Below are positions 1 through 7,042 of a stretch of DNA of 15,839 nucleotides, piece after piece. The DNA is from an uncultured Alphaproteobacteria bacterium. Its GTDB lineage: Bacteria; Pseudomonadota; Alphaproteobacteria; Caulobacterales; Hyphomonadaceae. The translations under genes and the position numbers were made by a program. Below the pieces are notes generated by a model. It made no database searches. It was not told the DNA's origin and worked only from the letters and a program-made list of their open reading frames with translations. The stretch is taken from NCBI GenBank assembly GCA_903831485.1, contig CAIKXW010000361.1, positions 1 to 15,839 on the forward strand. The letters run 5' to 3'. Positions within the stretch are counted from its first letter, which is position 1. Each line of letters starts with the position of its first letter.

Positions 1-46
1 GGACCTGCTGGAGCGGATTTTCAGCCAGTTCTGCGTGGGGAAATAG
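1..46 (+). CDS. mnmE: tRNA modification GTPase MnmE, C-terminal end (partial)
   Basis: Only the last 14 codons are present, read from base 2 and ending in TAG at 44-46. The peptide ends in ...IFSQFCVGK. The closing C-[IVL]-G-K motif is the hallmark end of MnmE (TrmE); its cysteine is needed for catalysis. MnmE works with MnmG to add the carboxymethylaminomethyl group to the wobble uridine U34 of certain tRNAs. The identification rests on this short tail and on mnmG lying next on the same strand, as in many alphaproteobacteria. A parS palindrome begins 3 bases after the stop codon. Confidence 0.85.
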   Translation, partial: DLLERIFSQFCVGK

Positions 47-48
47 GA

Positions 49-64
49 TGTTTCACGTGAAACA
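49..64. promoter_or_regulatory. parS: parS centromere site 1 (perfect consensus)
   Basis: The sequence is TGTTTCACGTGAAACA, a perfect 16-base palindrome identical to the widely conserved parS consensus bound by the ParB helix-turn-helix. It extends one more base pair on each side (48-65 is also palindromic). It sits directly behind the mnmE stop codon. ParB encoded at 4496-5449 should load here and spread onto flanking DNA. Confidence 0.95.
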
Positions 65-215
65 TTGGCCGGCGCACGGGGAGGCGTTCCCGCTGGCCGA
101 CAGGGCCGCGGGCTTTGCGCAACCGGGTCCAGATACGCCTTCAGGGGGCGAACCGAAGCATGCGCGGGCCCGAAATCGCCGGTGCTGCGAATCTCAGGGC
201 TTCTCCAACCGCCGT

Positions 216-335
216 GTCCCCCGCGCAGGCGGCGGCATGGTCAGCGCGCGTTCGCGCGCTTCGGTGGGCGCGGGTCTGTGCTTCGCGCAGGACTGGACCC
301 CCGCCTGCGCGGGGGACGCGGACCAAGAGGTCCGC
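216..335. repeat. Cluster of stem-loops with an outer 17-bp inverted repeat
   Basis: GTCCCCCGCGCAGGCGG at 216-232 is the exact reverse complement of 301-317, with 68 bases between the arms. Smaller perfect hairpins lie within and beside it: 243-250/253-260 (AGCGCGCG with CGCGCGCT), 298-304/309-315 (CCCCCGC with GCGGGGG, 4-base loop) and 318-324/329-335 (GCGGACC with GGTCCGC, 4-base loop). The GC-rich motif resembles intergenic repeats scattered through many alphaproteobacterial genomes (recalled, not searched). It may be an old repeat insertion or a transcription-terminating structure. No run of T follows, so an intrinsic terminator is not clear. Confidence 0.7.
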
Positions 336-446
336 TTCCTTCGGGACCGTGCGACATCAACGGGGTCATTCTCCGCATTGTGCTGAAACTCCCGGTTGTG
401 GGTTTCGGGGGGATCGATGCCGTGGCCCCGCGATGGGCCTACAGGG

Positions 447-469
447 ATTCTCGGGACGAGCCCGAGAAT
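447..469. repeat. Dispersed intergenic palindromic repeat (9-bp stem)
   Basis: ATTCTCGGG (447-455) pairs perfectly with CCCGAGAAT (461-469) around the loop ACGAG. On the minus strand the frame through it reads VILGLVPRI, a peptide signature I know from spurious ORFs over a very common alphaproteobacterial intergenic repeat. It is therefore best read as a copy of that repeat family and not as coding sequence. Confidence 0.7.
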
Positions 470-605
470 GACACGGTGGGTGGGGCTGGATTCCGGAAGG
501 TGATTGCCGGACGTCGCCCGGGGCCGGTCTTCGTGCGCGCTCCCCCTGTCCCAATCACGGAGAGAGCGGTTGAAGAGCATCCTGAGCGCGTTGTGCGGGC
601 GCCTT

Positions 606-693
606 GCACGAGGCCCACGAAAACGCACAGCACCGCCTCCAGCGAAAGCTGGATCAGCGGTGGGTTGCCTGGGCCGTGTGCGCGGTTTCGTGC
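606..693. other. Nested stem-loop with GAAA loop: candidate structured RNA or complex repeat
   Basis: Four 6-bp helices nest perfectly: 606-611/688-693 (GCACGA/TCGTGC), 612-617/670-675 (GGCCCA/TGGGCC), 631-636/657-662 (CACCGC/GCGGTG) and 638-643/648-653 (TCCAGC/GCTGGA). The last is closed by GAAA (644-647) when read on the plus strand. An alternative outer fold pairs 616-622 with 686-692 and 624-629 with 677-682. GAAA is a stable GNRA tetraloop, which favours the plus strand if this is RNA. I do not recognise a known family: it lacks the signal recognition particle RNA loop and I could not match it to 6S RNA. No promoter or terminator could be assigned. It could equally be a palindromic mobile repeat. 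Confidence 0.45.
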
Positions 694-881
694 TCGTTTC
701 ATGCCGGGCATTACAAGTCAGCAAACACACCCCCGATCTGGCGCCACGGTTTCCTCCACACATTTCGCCTAAGCTACTGTATTGATTGGATAAAGACATT
801 CTGCTTCCCCCAAGTCCCAACAACGGTCTTCCCCCGAAAACTGCACAGTTTCCGTTTGTACGGCCCGGTTCGGACTGCCAA

Positions 882-897
882 CGTTTCACGTGAAACG
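882..897. promoter_or_regulatory. parS: parS-like site 2 (symmetric outer-base variant)
   Basis: The sequence is CGTTTCACGTGAAACG. The central 14 bases (GTTTCACGTGAAAC) match the parS consensus exactly. The outermost base on each side is changed symmetrically (T to C and A to G), so the palindrome is preserved and extends to 881-898. It lies 83 bases before the mnmG start, where bound ParB could also affect mnmG transcription (inference). Confidence 0.85.
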
Positions 898-980
898 TCC
901 GGGGCGCCTCGACGCGGGGGGCGGGCTCCCTTAAATGACCGCCCTGATCCCCAAACGACCGGGCAATAGGCAGCCGCCGC

Positions 981-2879
981 ATGAACGCGCCCTCTGAAAC
1001 ATTCGACGTCATTGTCATCGGCGGTGGACATGCCGGCGCAGAGGCCGCCGCTGCGGCTGCGCGGTTCGGGGCCAGGACGGCGCTGGTCACCCACAGACTT
1101 TCGACCATCGGCGAGATGTCGTGCAATCCAGCCATTGGCGGATTGGGCAAGGGGCATCTGGTCCGGGAGGTCGATGCGCTCGATGGCGTGATGGGCCGGG
1201 CGGCCGATCGCGGCGGGATCCAGTTCCGCATGCTCAACCGGTCCAAGGGTCCTGCCGTGCGCGGGCCGCGGACGCAGGCGGATCGCAAACTGTATCGCGA
1301 GGCGGTCCAGTCGATCCTGGCCGAGTACGAGAACCTCACGCAGATCGAGGATGGGGTCGAAGACCTCATCCTCGAGAATGGCCGGGTTGCGGGCGTCATC
1401 GGCCAATCGGGCCGCTCGTGGCGGGCAGGCGCTGTCGTGGTGACGACGGGCACATTCCTCAAAGGCCTGATCCACATTGGCGAGAAGCGGATCCCGGCGG
1501 GCCGCGTCGGCGAGGCGCCGGCCATTGGTTTGTCGGATCGGCTCTATGGCCTCGGCCTCCAGATGGGCCGGCTCAAGACCGGAACGCCTGCCCGGCTTCG
1601 CGCCTCAACTATTGAGTGGTCGGACCTGGAAATGCAGGCGGCGGATGCCGAGCCGATCCCATTCTCGTTCCTGAACGACCGGATCGACGTGCCGCAAATT
1701 GCGTGCGGCATCACCTGGACGTCGGCCGAGGCGCACGCCGTGATCGGCGACAACCTTCACAAGTCGGCGGTCTATTCGGGGGCCATTGCCGGGCGGGGCC
1801 CGCGCTATTGCCCTTCGATCGAGGACAAGGTGAAGCGGTTTGCCGATCGCGACAAACACCAGATCTTCCTCGAGCCCGAAGGTCTGCCCGGCACCGAGTA
1901 TGGCGACACCATCTATCCCAACGGGATTTCGACCTCGCTGCCGGAAGACGTGCAGGAAGCCTTCATCCGCAAGATCCACGGGCTCGCAAATGTCGAGATC
2001 CTGCGCTTCGGCTATGCGATCGAATACGACTATGTCGACCCGCGCGAGCTGACCCCGGACCTTGCCGTGAAACGCCTGCCCGGCCTTTACCTGGCCGGCC
2101 AGATCAATGGCACGACAGGCTATGAAGAGGCTGCAGGACAGGGCCTGATGGCCGGTCTCAATGCGGCGCGCTTTGCGGCGGGCAGTGATCCGTACATCCT
2201 GGATCGCAGCCGCGCCTATATCGGGGTGATGATCGACGACCTCGTTACGCGGGGCGTTTCCGAGCCCTATCGCATGTTCACATCACGCGCCGAATACCGC
2301 TTGAGCCTGCGAGCGGACAATGCCGACCAGCGGCTGACGGAAGAGGGTGTTCGCGCAGGCGTTGTGGGCTCGTGGAGGCGTGAAGCGTTTCACGTGAAAC
2401 ATTCATCGATCGATGCGGCGCGGTCGAAACTCAACACCCTGACGCTTACGCCGAACGAGGCGCGCGGTCACGGCATCATGATCAATCTCGATGGCAAGCG
2501 CCGCAACGCGCTGGAGATCCTCGCCTATGACGGGGTCGACTTCACGCGGCTACGCGGCGTGTGGCCAGAGCTTTCCGATGTGACGCCGCAGGTCGCAGAG
2601 CAGATGGAGATCGAGGCGGCGTATGCCGGCTATCTCGACCGCCAGGAGGCGGACATCGTCGCCTTCCGGAAGGACGAGGACATGCGGCTGCCGGCCGACA
2701 TTGACTATCGCGCCATCGGCGGACTTTCGAACGAGGCGAAGGACAAGCTCTCGACCGTGCGCCCGGCGACGCTTGGCCAGGCGGCGCGGATCGAAGGCAT
2801 GACGCCCGGGGCGATCACTGCGGTGCTGGGGCACCTGAAGCGGTCGGCGAAGAAGGTCGGGCGGGCGGCGCAGGGGTGA
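981..2879 (+). CDS. mnmG: tRNA uridine-5-carboxymethylaminomethyl modification enzyme MnmG (GidA)
   Basis: This is a 632-residue FAD enzyme that acts with MnmE in the cytoplasm to modify wobble uridine 34 of tRNA; the length fits the family. The N-terminal dinucleotide-binding motif is [13 protein letters not shown] (about 11-23). [13 protein letters not shown] (47-59) and Cys277 (in RYCPSIEDK) carry the two conserved cysteines. [12 protein letters not shown] (195-206) and [18 protein letters not shown] (about 373-390) are further family blocks. The ATG at 981 is chosen because it places the flavin-binding motif at the usual distance; the ribosome binding site before it is weak. Residues 469-474 (AFHVKH) are encoded by a parS site, so this stretch is constrained at the DNA level. 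A palindromic repeat pair follows the stop codon. Confidence 0.97.
   Translation: MNAPSETFDVIVIGGGHAGAEAAAAAARFGARTALVTHRLSTIGEMSCNPAIGGLGKGHLVREVDALDGVMGRAADRGGIQFRMLNRSKGPAVRGPRTQADRKLYREAVQSILAEYENLTQIEDGVEDLILENGRVAGVIGQSGRSWRAGAVVVTTGTFLKGLIHIGEKRIPAGRVGEAPAIGLSDRLYGLGLQMGRLKTGTPARLRASTIEWSDLEMQAADAEPIPFSFLNDRIDVPQIACGITWTSAEAHAVIGDNLHKSAVYSGAIAGRGPRYCPSIEDKVKRFADRDKHQIFLEPEGLPGTEYGDTIYPNGISTSLPEDVQEAFIRKIHGLANVEILRFGYAIEYDYVDPRELTPDLAVKRLPGLYLAGQINGTTGYEEAAGQGLMAGLNAARFAAGSDPYILDRSRAYIGVMIDDLVTRGVSEPYRMFTSRAEYRLSLRADNADQRLTEEGVRAGVVGSWRREAFHVKHSSIDAARSKLNTLTLTPNEARGHGIMINLDGKRRNALEILAYDGVDFTRLRGVWPELSDVTPQVAEQMEIEAAYAGYLDRQEADIVAFRKDEDMRLPADIDYRAIGGLSNEAKDKLSTVRPATLGQAARIEGMTPGAITAVLGHLKRSAKKVGRAAQG
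2386..2401. promoter_or_regulatory. parS: parS site 3, inside the mnmG coding sequence
   Basis: The sequence is CGTTTCACGTGAAACA, one outer base away from the consensus with the 14-base core intact. It is read in the mnmG frame as part of Ala-Phe-His-Val-Lys-His. A parS inside MnmG with an FHVKH-type peptide is something I recall from other alphaproteobacteria. It lies 725 bases before site 4. Confidence 0.88.
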
Positions 2880-2902
2880 GCTTCCGAGCCGCCACATTTG
2901 TG

Positions 2903-3031
2903 AGCCCGTCCTCGTCCTTCGAGACGCCCGCTGTGCGGGCTGCTCAGGATGAGGACTTCGGATCGATTGGTAGAGAAGCCCTCATCCTTGGGAGAGCCCG
3001 CAGGGCTCGTCTCAAAGGACGAGGGCGGGCT
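2903..3031. repeat. Two facing copies of a 45-bp dispersed repeat
   Basis: Copy 1 (2910-2954) begins CCTCGTCCTTCGAGACG and ends AGGATGAGG. Copy 2 (2980-3024) is in the opposite orientation: its reverse complement begins CCTCGTCCTTTGAGACG and also ends AAGGATGAGG. The flanks AGCCCG (2903-2908) and CGGGCT (3026-3031) add to the large inverted repeat. Each copy is itself an imperfect palindrome. The motif resembles a common alphaproteobacterial intergenic repeat whose spurious translation contains SSFETP (recalled). The pair fills most of the 169 bases between mnmG and rsmG and could fold into a terminator-like stem or cruciform. Confidence 0.75.
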
Positions 3032-3048
3032 TCCCGGAGCCTGGACTG

Positions 3049-3714
3049 ATGCCCTGGCCCACGCATGACGAAGATGGCTTCGGGCCTGAGGACGCGATCG
3101 GGCTGACCGGTGTTTCACGTGAAACACTGGCGCGCGTTCGTTCATACCTCGCCGTGCTGGACGCATGGCGGGAGCGAATCAACCTGATAGGCCCCGGCGA
3201 GGGGCGCCATTTGTGGCGGCGGCATGTGCTCGACAGCCTGCAACTGCTGGACCAGATCCGGCCAGAGGACCAAAAAATTGTCGACCTCGGTTCCGGAGCC
3301 GGATTTCCCGGATTGCTGATCGCCGCCGCCATGGTGGAGCGGCCGGGCGCCTCCGTCACGCTGGTCGAGAAGAGTCCCCGGAAAGCCGAGTTCCTTGAAG
3401 CCGCTATTGCCAAGGTCGGTCTGCCTGCCCGGGTCCTGAACACGCGGATCGAGGACCCGCCGGCGTCGCTGGCCCGGGATCGTTTCGACTTGCTCACGGC
3501 GCGGGCGCTGGCGCCGCTGCCCAAGCTTTTGGGGTATGGTTACGCATGGCTTAAACCTTCCGGTAACGCCCTGCTGATGAAAGGTAGGGACACGGCCGCC
3601 GAACTGGCCGAGGCGCGCCGCTCCTGGACCTTCACGGTCGCCGAGCGGGAAAGCCTCTCCAGTCCGGAAGGGCGCGTGCTGACGATTTCGTCGATTGAAC
3701 CCCGGAGGGCCTGA
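3049..3714 (+). CDS. rsmG: 16S rRNA (guanine527-N7)-methyltransferase RsmG (GidB)
   Basis: This 221-residue protein methylates G527 of 16S rRNA using S-adenosylmethionine, in the cytoplasm. The family block W-R-E-R-I-N-L-I-G (about 40-48) is followed by RRHVLDSLQL (57-66) and the SAM-binding loop VDLGSGAGFPG (78-88). VEKSPRKAEFL (106-116) lies in the next strand and helix. The ATG at 3049 has GGAG at 3036-3039, a 9-base spacing. The peptide GVSRET (21-26) is encoded across a perfect parS site. The TGA stop overlaps the parA ATG by one base (TGATG), implying translational coupling with parA. Confidence 0.96.
   Translation: MPWPTHDEDGFGPEDAIGLTGVSRETLARVRSYLAVLDAWRERINLIGPGEGRHLWRRHVLDSLQLLDQIRPEDQKIVDLGSGAGFPGLLIAAAMVERPGASVTLVEKSPRKAEFLEAAIAKVGLPARVLNTRIEDPPASLARDRFDLLTARALAPLPKLLGYGYAWLKPSGNALLMKGRDTAAELAEARRSWTFTVAERESLSSPEGRVLTISSIEPRRA
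3111..3126. promoter_or_regulatory. parS: parS site 4 (perfect consensus), inside rsmG
   Basis: The sequence is TGTTTCACGTGAAACA, identical to site 1. In the rsmG frame it spans the last base of a Gly codon and encodes Val-Ser-Arg-Glu-Thr, a different frame from the parS in mnmG. It is the parS nearest to parA, about 590 bases upstream of the parA start. Confidence 0.95.
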
Positions 3715-4499
3715 TGCGCGTCATCGCCGTCGCCAACCAGAAGGGCGGAGTGGGCAAGACCACGACCGCCATCAATCTTGGCACCGCGCTCGCAGCGGTG
3801 GGCAAGCGCGTACTCGTGATGGATTGCGATGCGCAGGGCAACGCCTCGACAGGTCTCGGCGTCGAGCCGATGGCGCGGATGAAGACCAGCTATGACGTGC
3901 TGGTCGGTGATGGCGGCATGGTCGATGCGATCGTGAAGACGAAGGTGCCGAACCTCGATCTCATCCCTGGCGACGAGAACCTCGCTGGCGTCGAGACGAT
4001 GCTGCACAATGATCCGCAGAAGAATTTCAAGTTGAGGCAGGCCTTCGCGGCGTTCGCGAAGCTGGGCCGCGACTACGACACCGTTCTGATCGATTGCCCG
4101 CCGTCGCTGTCGACCGTGACGATCAACGCGATGGTGGCGGCGAACGCCGTTCTCGTGCCGCTGCAGTGCGAGTTCCTCGCGATGGAAGGTCTCTCGCAGA
4201 TACTCCGCACGATCGAACTGGTGCGTTCAGGACTGAACCCGGATCTCGAAGTGCAGGGCGTCGTGCTGACCATGTACGACAAGCGGAACAACCTCTCCGA
4301 CCAGGTCGCCACCGAAGTGCGCACCTATCTCGGCTCCAAGGTTTACCAGACAGTCATACCCCGGAATGTACGTTTGTCGGAGGCCCCGTCCTTCGGACTA
4401 CCGGCCATACTCTATGACCACAAATGCTCTGGCAGCGAGGCCTACATAATGCTCGCGCAGGAGCTGATGCAGCGTGAACGCGAGAGGGCGGCGGCGTGA
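3714..4499 (+). CDS. parA: Chromosome partitioning ATPase ParA
   Basis: This 261-residue protein belongs to the ParA/Soj group of deviant Walker A ATPases. ATP-bound dimers coat the nucleoid, and ParB-parS complexes follow the receding ParA gradient. The deviant Walker A is KGGVGKTT (10-17), with the signature Lys10 that reaches across the dimer. MDCDAQGN (36-43) is the A' motif and LIDCPPSLS (125-133) is Walker B with Asp127. It lacks an N-terminal helix-turn-helix, as expected for chromosomal and not plasmid type Ia ParA. GGAGG at 3704-3708 is 5 bases from the ATG, which overlaps the rsmG stop. Its end overlaps parB by 4 bases. Confidence 0.97.
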   Translation: MRVIAVANQKGGVGKTTTAINLGTALAAVGKRVLVMDCDAQGNASTGLGVEPMARMKTSYDVLVGDGGMVDAIVKTKVPNLDLIPGDENLAGVETMLHNDPQKNFKLRQAFAAFAKLGRDYDTVLIDCPPSLSTVTINAMVAANAVLVPLQCEFLAMEGLSQILRTIELVRSGLNPDLEVQGVVLTMYDKRNNLSDQVATEVRTYLGSKVYQTVIPRNVRLSEAPSFGLPAILYDHKCSGSEAYIMLAQELMQRERERAAA

Positions 4500-5449
4500 C
4501 ACAACCTATGAAGCAGGCGAGACTCGGGCGTGGATTGTCGGCCCTGCTGGGCGACTATGCTGGCGCACGCAATGCGATCGAAGCTGGCGAGCCGGAGGCC
4601 GCCGCGATCAATGCTCCGTCTACGGATGATCCCTCGCCGTCGGTGATCGCGATCGATCGCATCGTCCCGAACCCGAAGCAGCCGCGGCGCACCTTTGTCG
4701 AGGCGGACCTCGAAGAGCTGACCGAGTCGATCAGGACCAAGGGCGTCATCCAGCCGATCCTGGTGCGCCCCGATCCGACGCAGCCTGAAATGTTCGAGAT
4801 CATCGCGGGCGAGCGCCGCTGGCGTGCGGCGCGTCGTGCCGGTCTCTCGATGGTGCCGGCGGTCGTGCGCGAGATGGACGATCGCGAGATGCTCGAGATC
4901 GCCATCATCGAGAACGTTCAGCGCGCAGACCTCAATGCAGTCGAAGAAGCCGAAGCCTACAAGGCGCTGATCGACCGGTTCGGCCGGACGCAGGAATCTG
5001 TCGCGCAGCAGGTCGGCAAGAGCCGCGAGCATGTCTCGAACACGCTGCGCCTGCTCTCGCTGCCGGAAGATGTGCGCGAGCATGTGCGTGAAGCGCGTCT
5101 GACGCCGGGCCATGCGCGGGCGCTGATGAAGACATCCGATCCGTCGGGTTTTGCCGCGACAGTCATCGCAAGGCAGTTGTCGGTGCGCGAGACCGAGGCG
5201 CTGTCGAAGGCGGACAAGGTGTCGGGCGGAAAGTTCGAGATCAAGTCGGCGGGCGCGGACAAGGATGTCGATACGAAAGCACTCGAGCTCGACCTGCAGC
5301 GCGCGCTGGGGCTTGATGTCGACATCCGCCATGTGAACGGCAAGGGCGGCGAGGTGCGCATCAAGTATGCGCAGCTTGAGCAGCTCGATGAAATCTGCCG
5401 CCTGCTGTCGCGGCCGCGCGTTGCGGTAACGAATGACGGGCTGGACTAG
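4496..5449 (+). CDS. parB: Chromosome partitioning protein ParB (parS-binding CTPase)
   Basis: This 317-residue protein binds parS and slides as a CTP-dependent clamp. The N-terminal GLGRGLSALLG (about 9-19) is the segment that stimulates ParA. GERRWRAAR (105-113) is the CTP-binding box and ENVQRADLN (139-147) the adjoining conserved box. SVAQQVGKSREHVSNTLRLL (168-187) is the helix-turn-helix that reads parS. The C-terminal part (about 250-317) is the dimerisation domain. The GTG at 4496 overlaps the parA stop (GTGA). An in-frame ATG at 4508 would remove four residues and cannot be excluded. The gene converges with holA, leaving only 7 bases between stop codons. All four parS sites lie within 4.5 kb upstream. 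Confidence 0.97.
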   Translation: MTQPMKQARLGRGLSALLGDYAGARNAIEAGEPEAAAINAPSTDDPSPSVIAIDRIVPNPKQPRRTFVEADLEELTESIRTKGVIQPILVRPDPTQPEMFEIIAGERRWRAARRAGLSMVPAVVREMDDREMLEIAIIENVQRADLNAVEEAEAYKALIDRFGRTQESVAQQVGKSREHVSNTLRLLSLPEDVREHVREARLTPGHARALMKTSDPSGFAATVIARQLSVRETEALSKADKVSGGKFEIKSAGADKDVDTKALELDLQRALGLDVDIRHVNGKGGEVRIKYAQLEQLDEICRLLSRPRVAVTNDGLD

Positions 5450-5456
5450 GCGTTCG

Positions 5457-6470
5457 TCAGATCGTCCGCGTCGCAATCCGGTGGATCAGGTTGCGGATTA
5501 TCGCGTCCGACGGCGCCCCCGCCTGCTTGCAGGATTTTTCGGCTTCGTAGAGGCGGGCGATGGTTCGCTGCAGCGTTGGTGCGCGCCAGTCGCGGATGGC
5601 GCGCGAGAAGGCGGGCCACTCTTTCTCGAACACGGGCGGACGCAGCCGCATGCCGGACCCTGCGCCTGAACCCACCGCATCGATCACGCGCAGCATGCGG
5701 AAGTGCAGGGTGCGCAGCGCCGAGATCGGACTTCCGCCTGCATCAAGATAGCGGTTGATCGACAGCGTCGCCTGCGCGGCGTCGCCGAGGATGGCGGCGT
5801 CGGCCGCATCATCAGCGCCGCGCGGCTGTTCGGCGGAGGCGAGCAGGCTGATGTCATGCGCCGTCACGGCGCGGCCGAGGCCGATGGCGTAGAGCTCGAG
5901 TTTCTCGAGTTCGGAAAGTGCAAGCCGGCGGTCGCCGGGAAGTTCGGCCACGAAAGCGGCGAGGGCAGGCTCTTCCATCGCGACGCCTGCGGCCGCAAGG
6001 CGCCGCGTCACGAGATCGTTGATCGTCGTTTCGTCGTCGGCAAAAAGCTGCAGCGCCTGTGCAGCGTCCGATGCCTCGAACGCGCCGCGCAGCTTGCTCG
6101 CCTTGCCAAGATCGCCGCCCTCGACGATCCAGGCAGCTTCCGGGTTCAGCATCCCCTTCTCGATGTCGCCGAGGATTTCGATGACAGGCCTGGCGCTCGT
6201 CTCACGATCGATGCGGACGCGAACAAGACGGTCCCCGCCCATCAGGGATCTTGCGACCAGTTCGTCGGCAAGCGTCTGCGGGTCGCGCTTGAGATCGTCG
6301 TCGGAGAGCTTGACCAGATTGAACGGGTCGATGCCGGGGACCCAGCGTTGCGCCAGCATGTCGGCAGCGGTGGAGACCAGGCCCGGATCACCGCCGAAGA
6401 TGAGGGCGATGCGTGTCTTGCCCTGCGGCTTGTCGCAGAAGGCGAGCGCGCGGGCGCCCGTGAGCTTCAT
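5457..6470 (-). CDS. holA: DNA polymerase III delta subunit HolA
   Basis: This 337-residue protein has the length of the clamp-loader delta subunit, which opens the beta sliding clamp. The N-terminal part reads LIFGGDPGLVSTAADML (about 23-39), the degenerate P-loop region typical of HolA, which does not bind ATP. Middle segments such as LPGDRRLALSELEKL and C-terminal LRTLHFRMLRVI match the three-domain AAA+ plus collar layout. It is the last gene of a minus-strand operon: its ATG overlaps the lptE stop by 4 bases. holA following lptE and leuS is a recurrent bacterial arrangement, which supports the call. It ends tail to tail with parB. Confidence 0.9.
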   Translation of the reverse strand: MKLTGARALAFCDKPQGKTRIALIFGGDPGLVSTAADMLAQRWVPGIDPFNLVKLSDDDLKRDPQTLADELVARSLMGGDRLVRVRIDRETSARPVIEILGDIEKGMLNPEAAWIVEGGDLGKASKLRGAFEASDAAQALQLFADDETTINDLVTRRLAAAGVAMEEPALAAFVAELPGDRRLALSELEKLELYAIGLGRAVTAHDISLLASAEQPRGADDAADAAILGDAAQATLSINRYLDAGGSPISALRTLHFRMLRVIDAVGSGAGSGMRLRPPVFEKEWPAFSRAIRDWRAPTLQRTIARLYEAEKSCKQAGAPSDAIIRNLIHRIATRTI

Positions 6471-7042
6471 TTCCCCGGCGTCTGGATTTGGGCGGGCGGC
6501 GTGGGCTGGACTGGAATGCCCGTCTTGGGATCGACCGTCTTTCCAGCCGCCATGATCATCTCGGCGCGGATCGAACGCGCGAGCAGGGTGGCAAGCCGCT
6601 CCTGCGCCGCCGTCTGGGCTGCGAGGTCGCTATAGGCCGCGTCAGCGAAGTTGAAGCTTGCGCGCTCCTCAACGGAGCCGGCGCCGAGAATCGCGCCACC
6701 GGCGCCGCGCAAGGTCCAGGCGGCGCTGCCGACGTAGTCAGAGCGCGAGGCGGCCTGATCGGGCGTGAAGGCGAGGCGTTCGACGCTCTGGCGAAGAGCG
6801 ACGTCGAGCGTGCCGGCGCTGAAACCCGGTACACCCTGGCCGACGGAGCGGACAAGCTCCTGGCGAAGGAAGTGACCGGTGCGGCCGGATGCTGCGCCTG
6901 CCGTGGCGACCGCGCGGATCTCATTGATCGCGATCGGGCCGGAATTCGCATACGCCGCCCCCTGGCCGCCGCCATAGACGGGCGAGAATCCGCAGGCGGT
7001 CAGTGGCAGGAGGGCGAGGGCAAGGAAGGCTGCGCGGATCAT
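6467..7042 (-). CDS. lptE: LPS assembly lipoprotein LptE
   Basis: This 191-residue protein begins with a lipoprotein signal: a short basic start, a hydrophobic stretch and the lipobox LTAC with Cys17, followed by GFSPVYG, typical of LptE (CGFxPxYG). LptE plugs the LptD barrel in the outer membrane and helps deliver lipopolysaccharide to the surface. The middle has the alternating pattern and short helices of the family, and the tail is Pro/Gln-rich ([12 protein letters not shown]). It overlaps leuS upstream and holA downstream by 4 bases each, so the three are probably co-translated. Sequence conservation of LptE is low, so the lipobox motif and the leuS-holA context carry the call. Confidence 0.88.
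   Translation of the reverse strand: MIRAAFLALALLPLTACGFSPVYGGGQGAAYANSGPIAINEIRAVATAGAASGRTGHFLRQELVRSVGQGVPGFSAGTLDVALRQSVERLAFTPDQAASRSDYVGSAAWTLRGAGGAILGAGSVEERASFNFADAAYSDLAAQTAAQERLATLLARSIRAEMIMAAGKTVDPKTGIPVQPTPPAQIQTPGK

Larger units (their letters stand above)
47..980. other. 934-bp non-coding gap between mnmE and mnmG
   Basis: No convincing gene lies here. Open frames exist on both strands, but they overlap one another, run antisense into mnmG, and translate to Arg/Pro/Ala-rich sequence with no family features. The gap holds parS palindromes near both ends (49-64 and 882-897), a hairpin cluster (216-335), a dispersed palindromic repeat (447-469) and a nested stem (606-693). A less GC-rich strip at about 765-860 contains a small palindrome, AAACTG-CA-CAGTTT (838-851). 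The mnmG promoter should lie in the 3' part, but I could not assign convincing -35/-10 hexamers. mnmE and mnmG are often close neighbours, so a gap this long is unusual. Confidence 0.75.

Noticed and set aside
606..693. Reading the nested stem as signal recognition particle RNA or 6S RNA
   Set aside because: The conserved SRP apical loop with GGAA and its AGCAG partner is absent, and the 6S layout with a large central bubble was not convincing. I therefore left it unassigned.
65..772. A 235-codon plus-strand open frame in the gap
   Set aside because: It is Arg/Pro/Gly-rich, runs through hairpin repeats and a parS site region, has no ribosome site and resembles no protein I know.
194..1525. 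A 443-codon open frame on the minus strand across the mnmE-mnmG gap and into mnmG
   Set aside because: Half of it is antisense to mnmG, whose identity is certain. The rest crosses dispersed repeats with signature spurious peptides (VILGLVPRI, SPAQAGVQ) and shows no family features. High GC makes long chance frames common.
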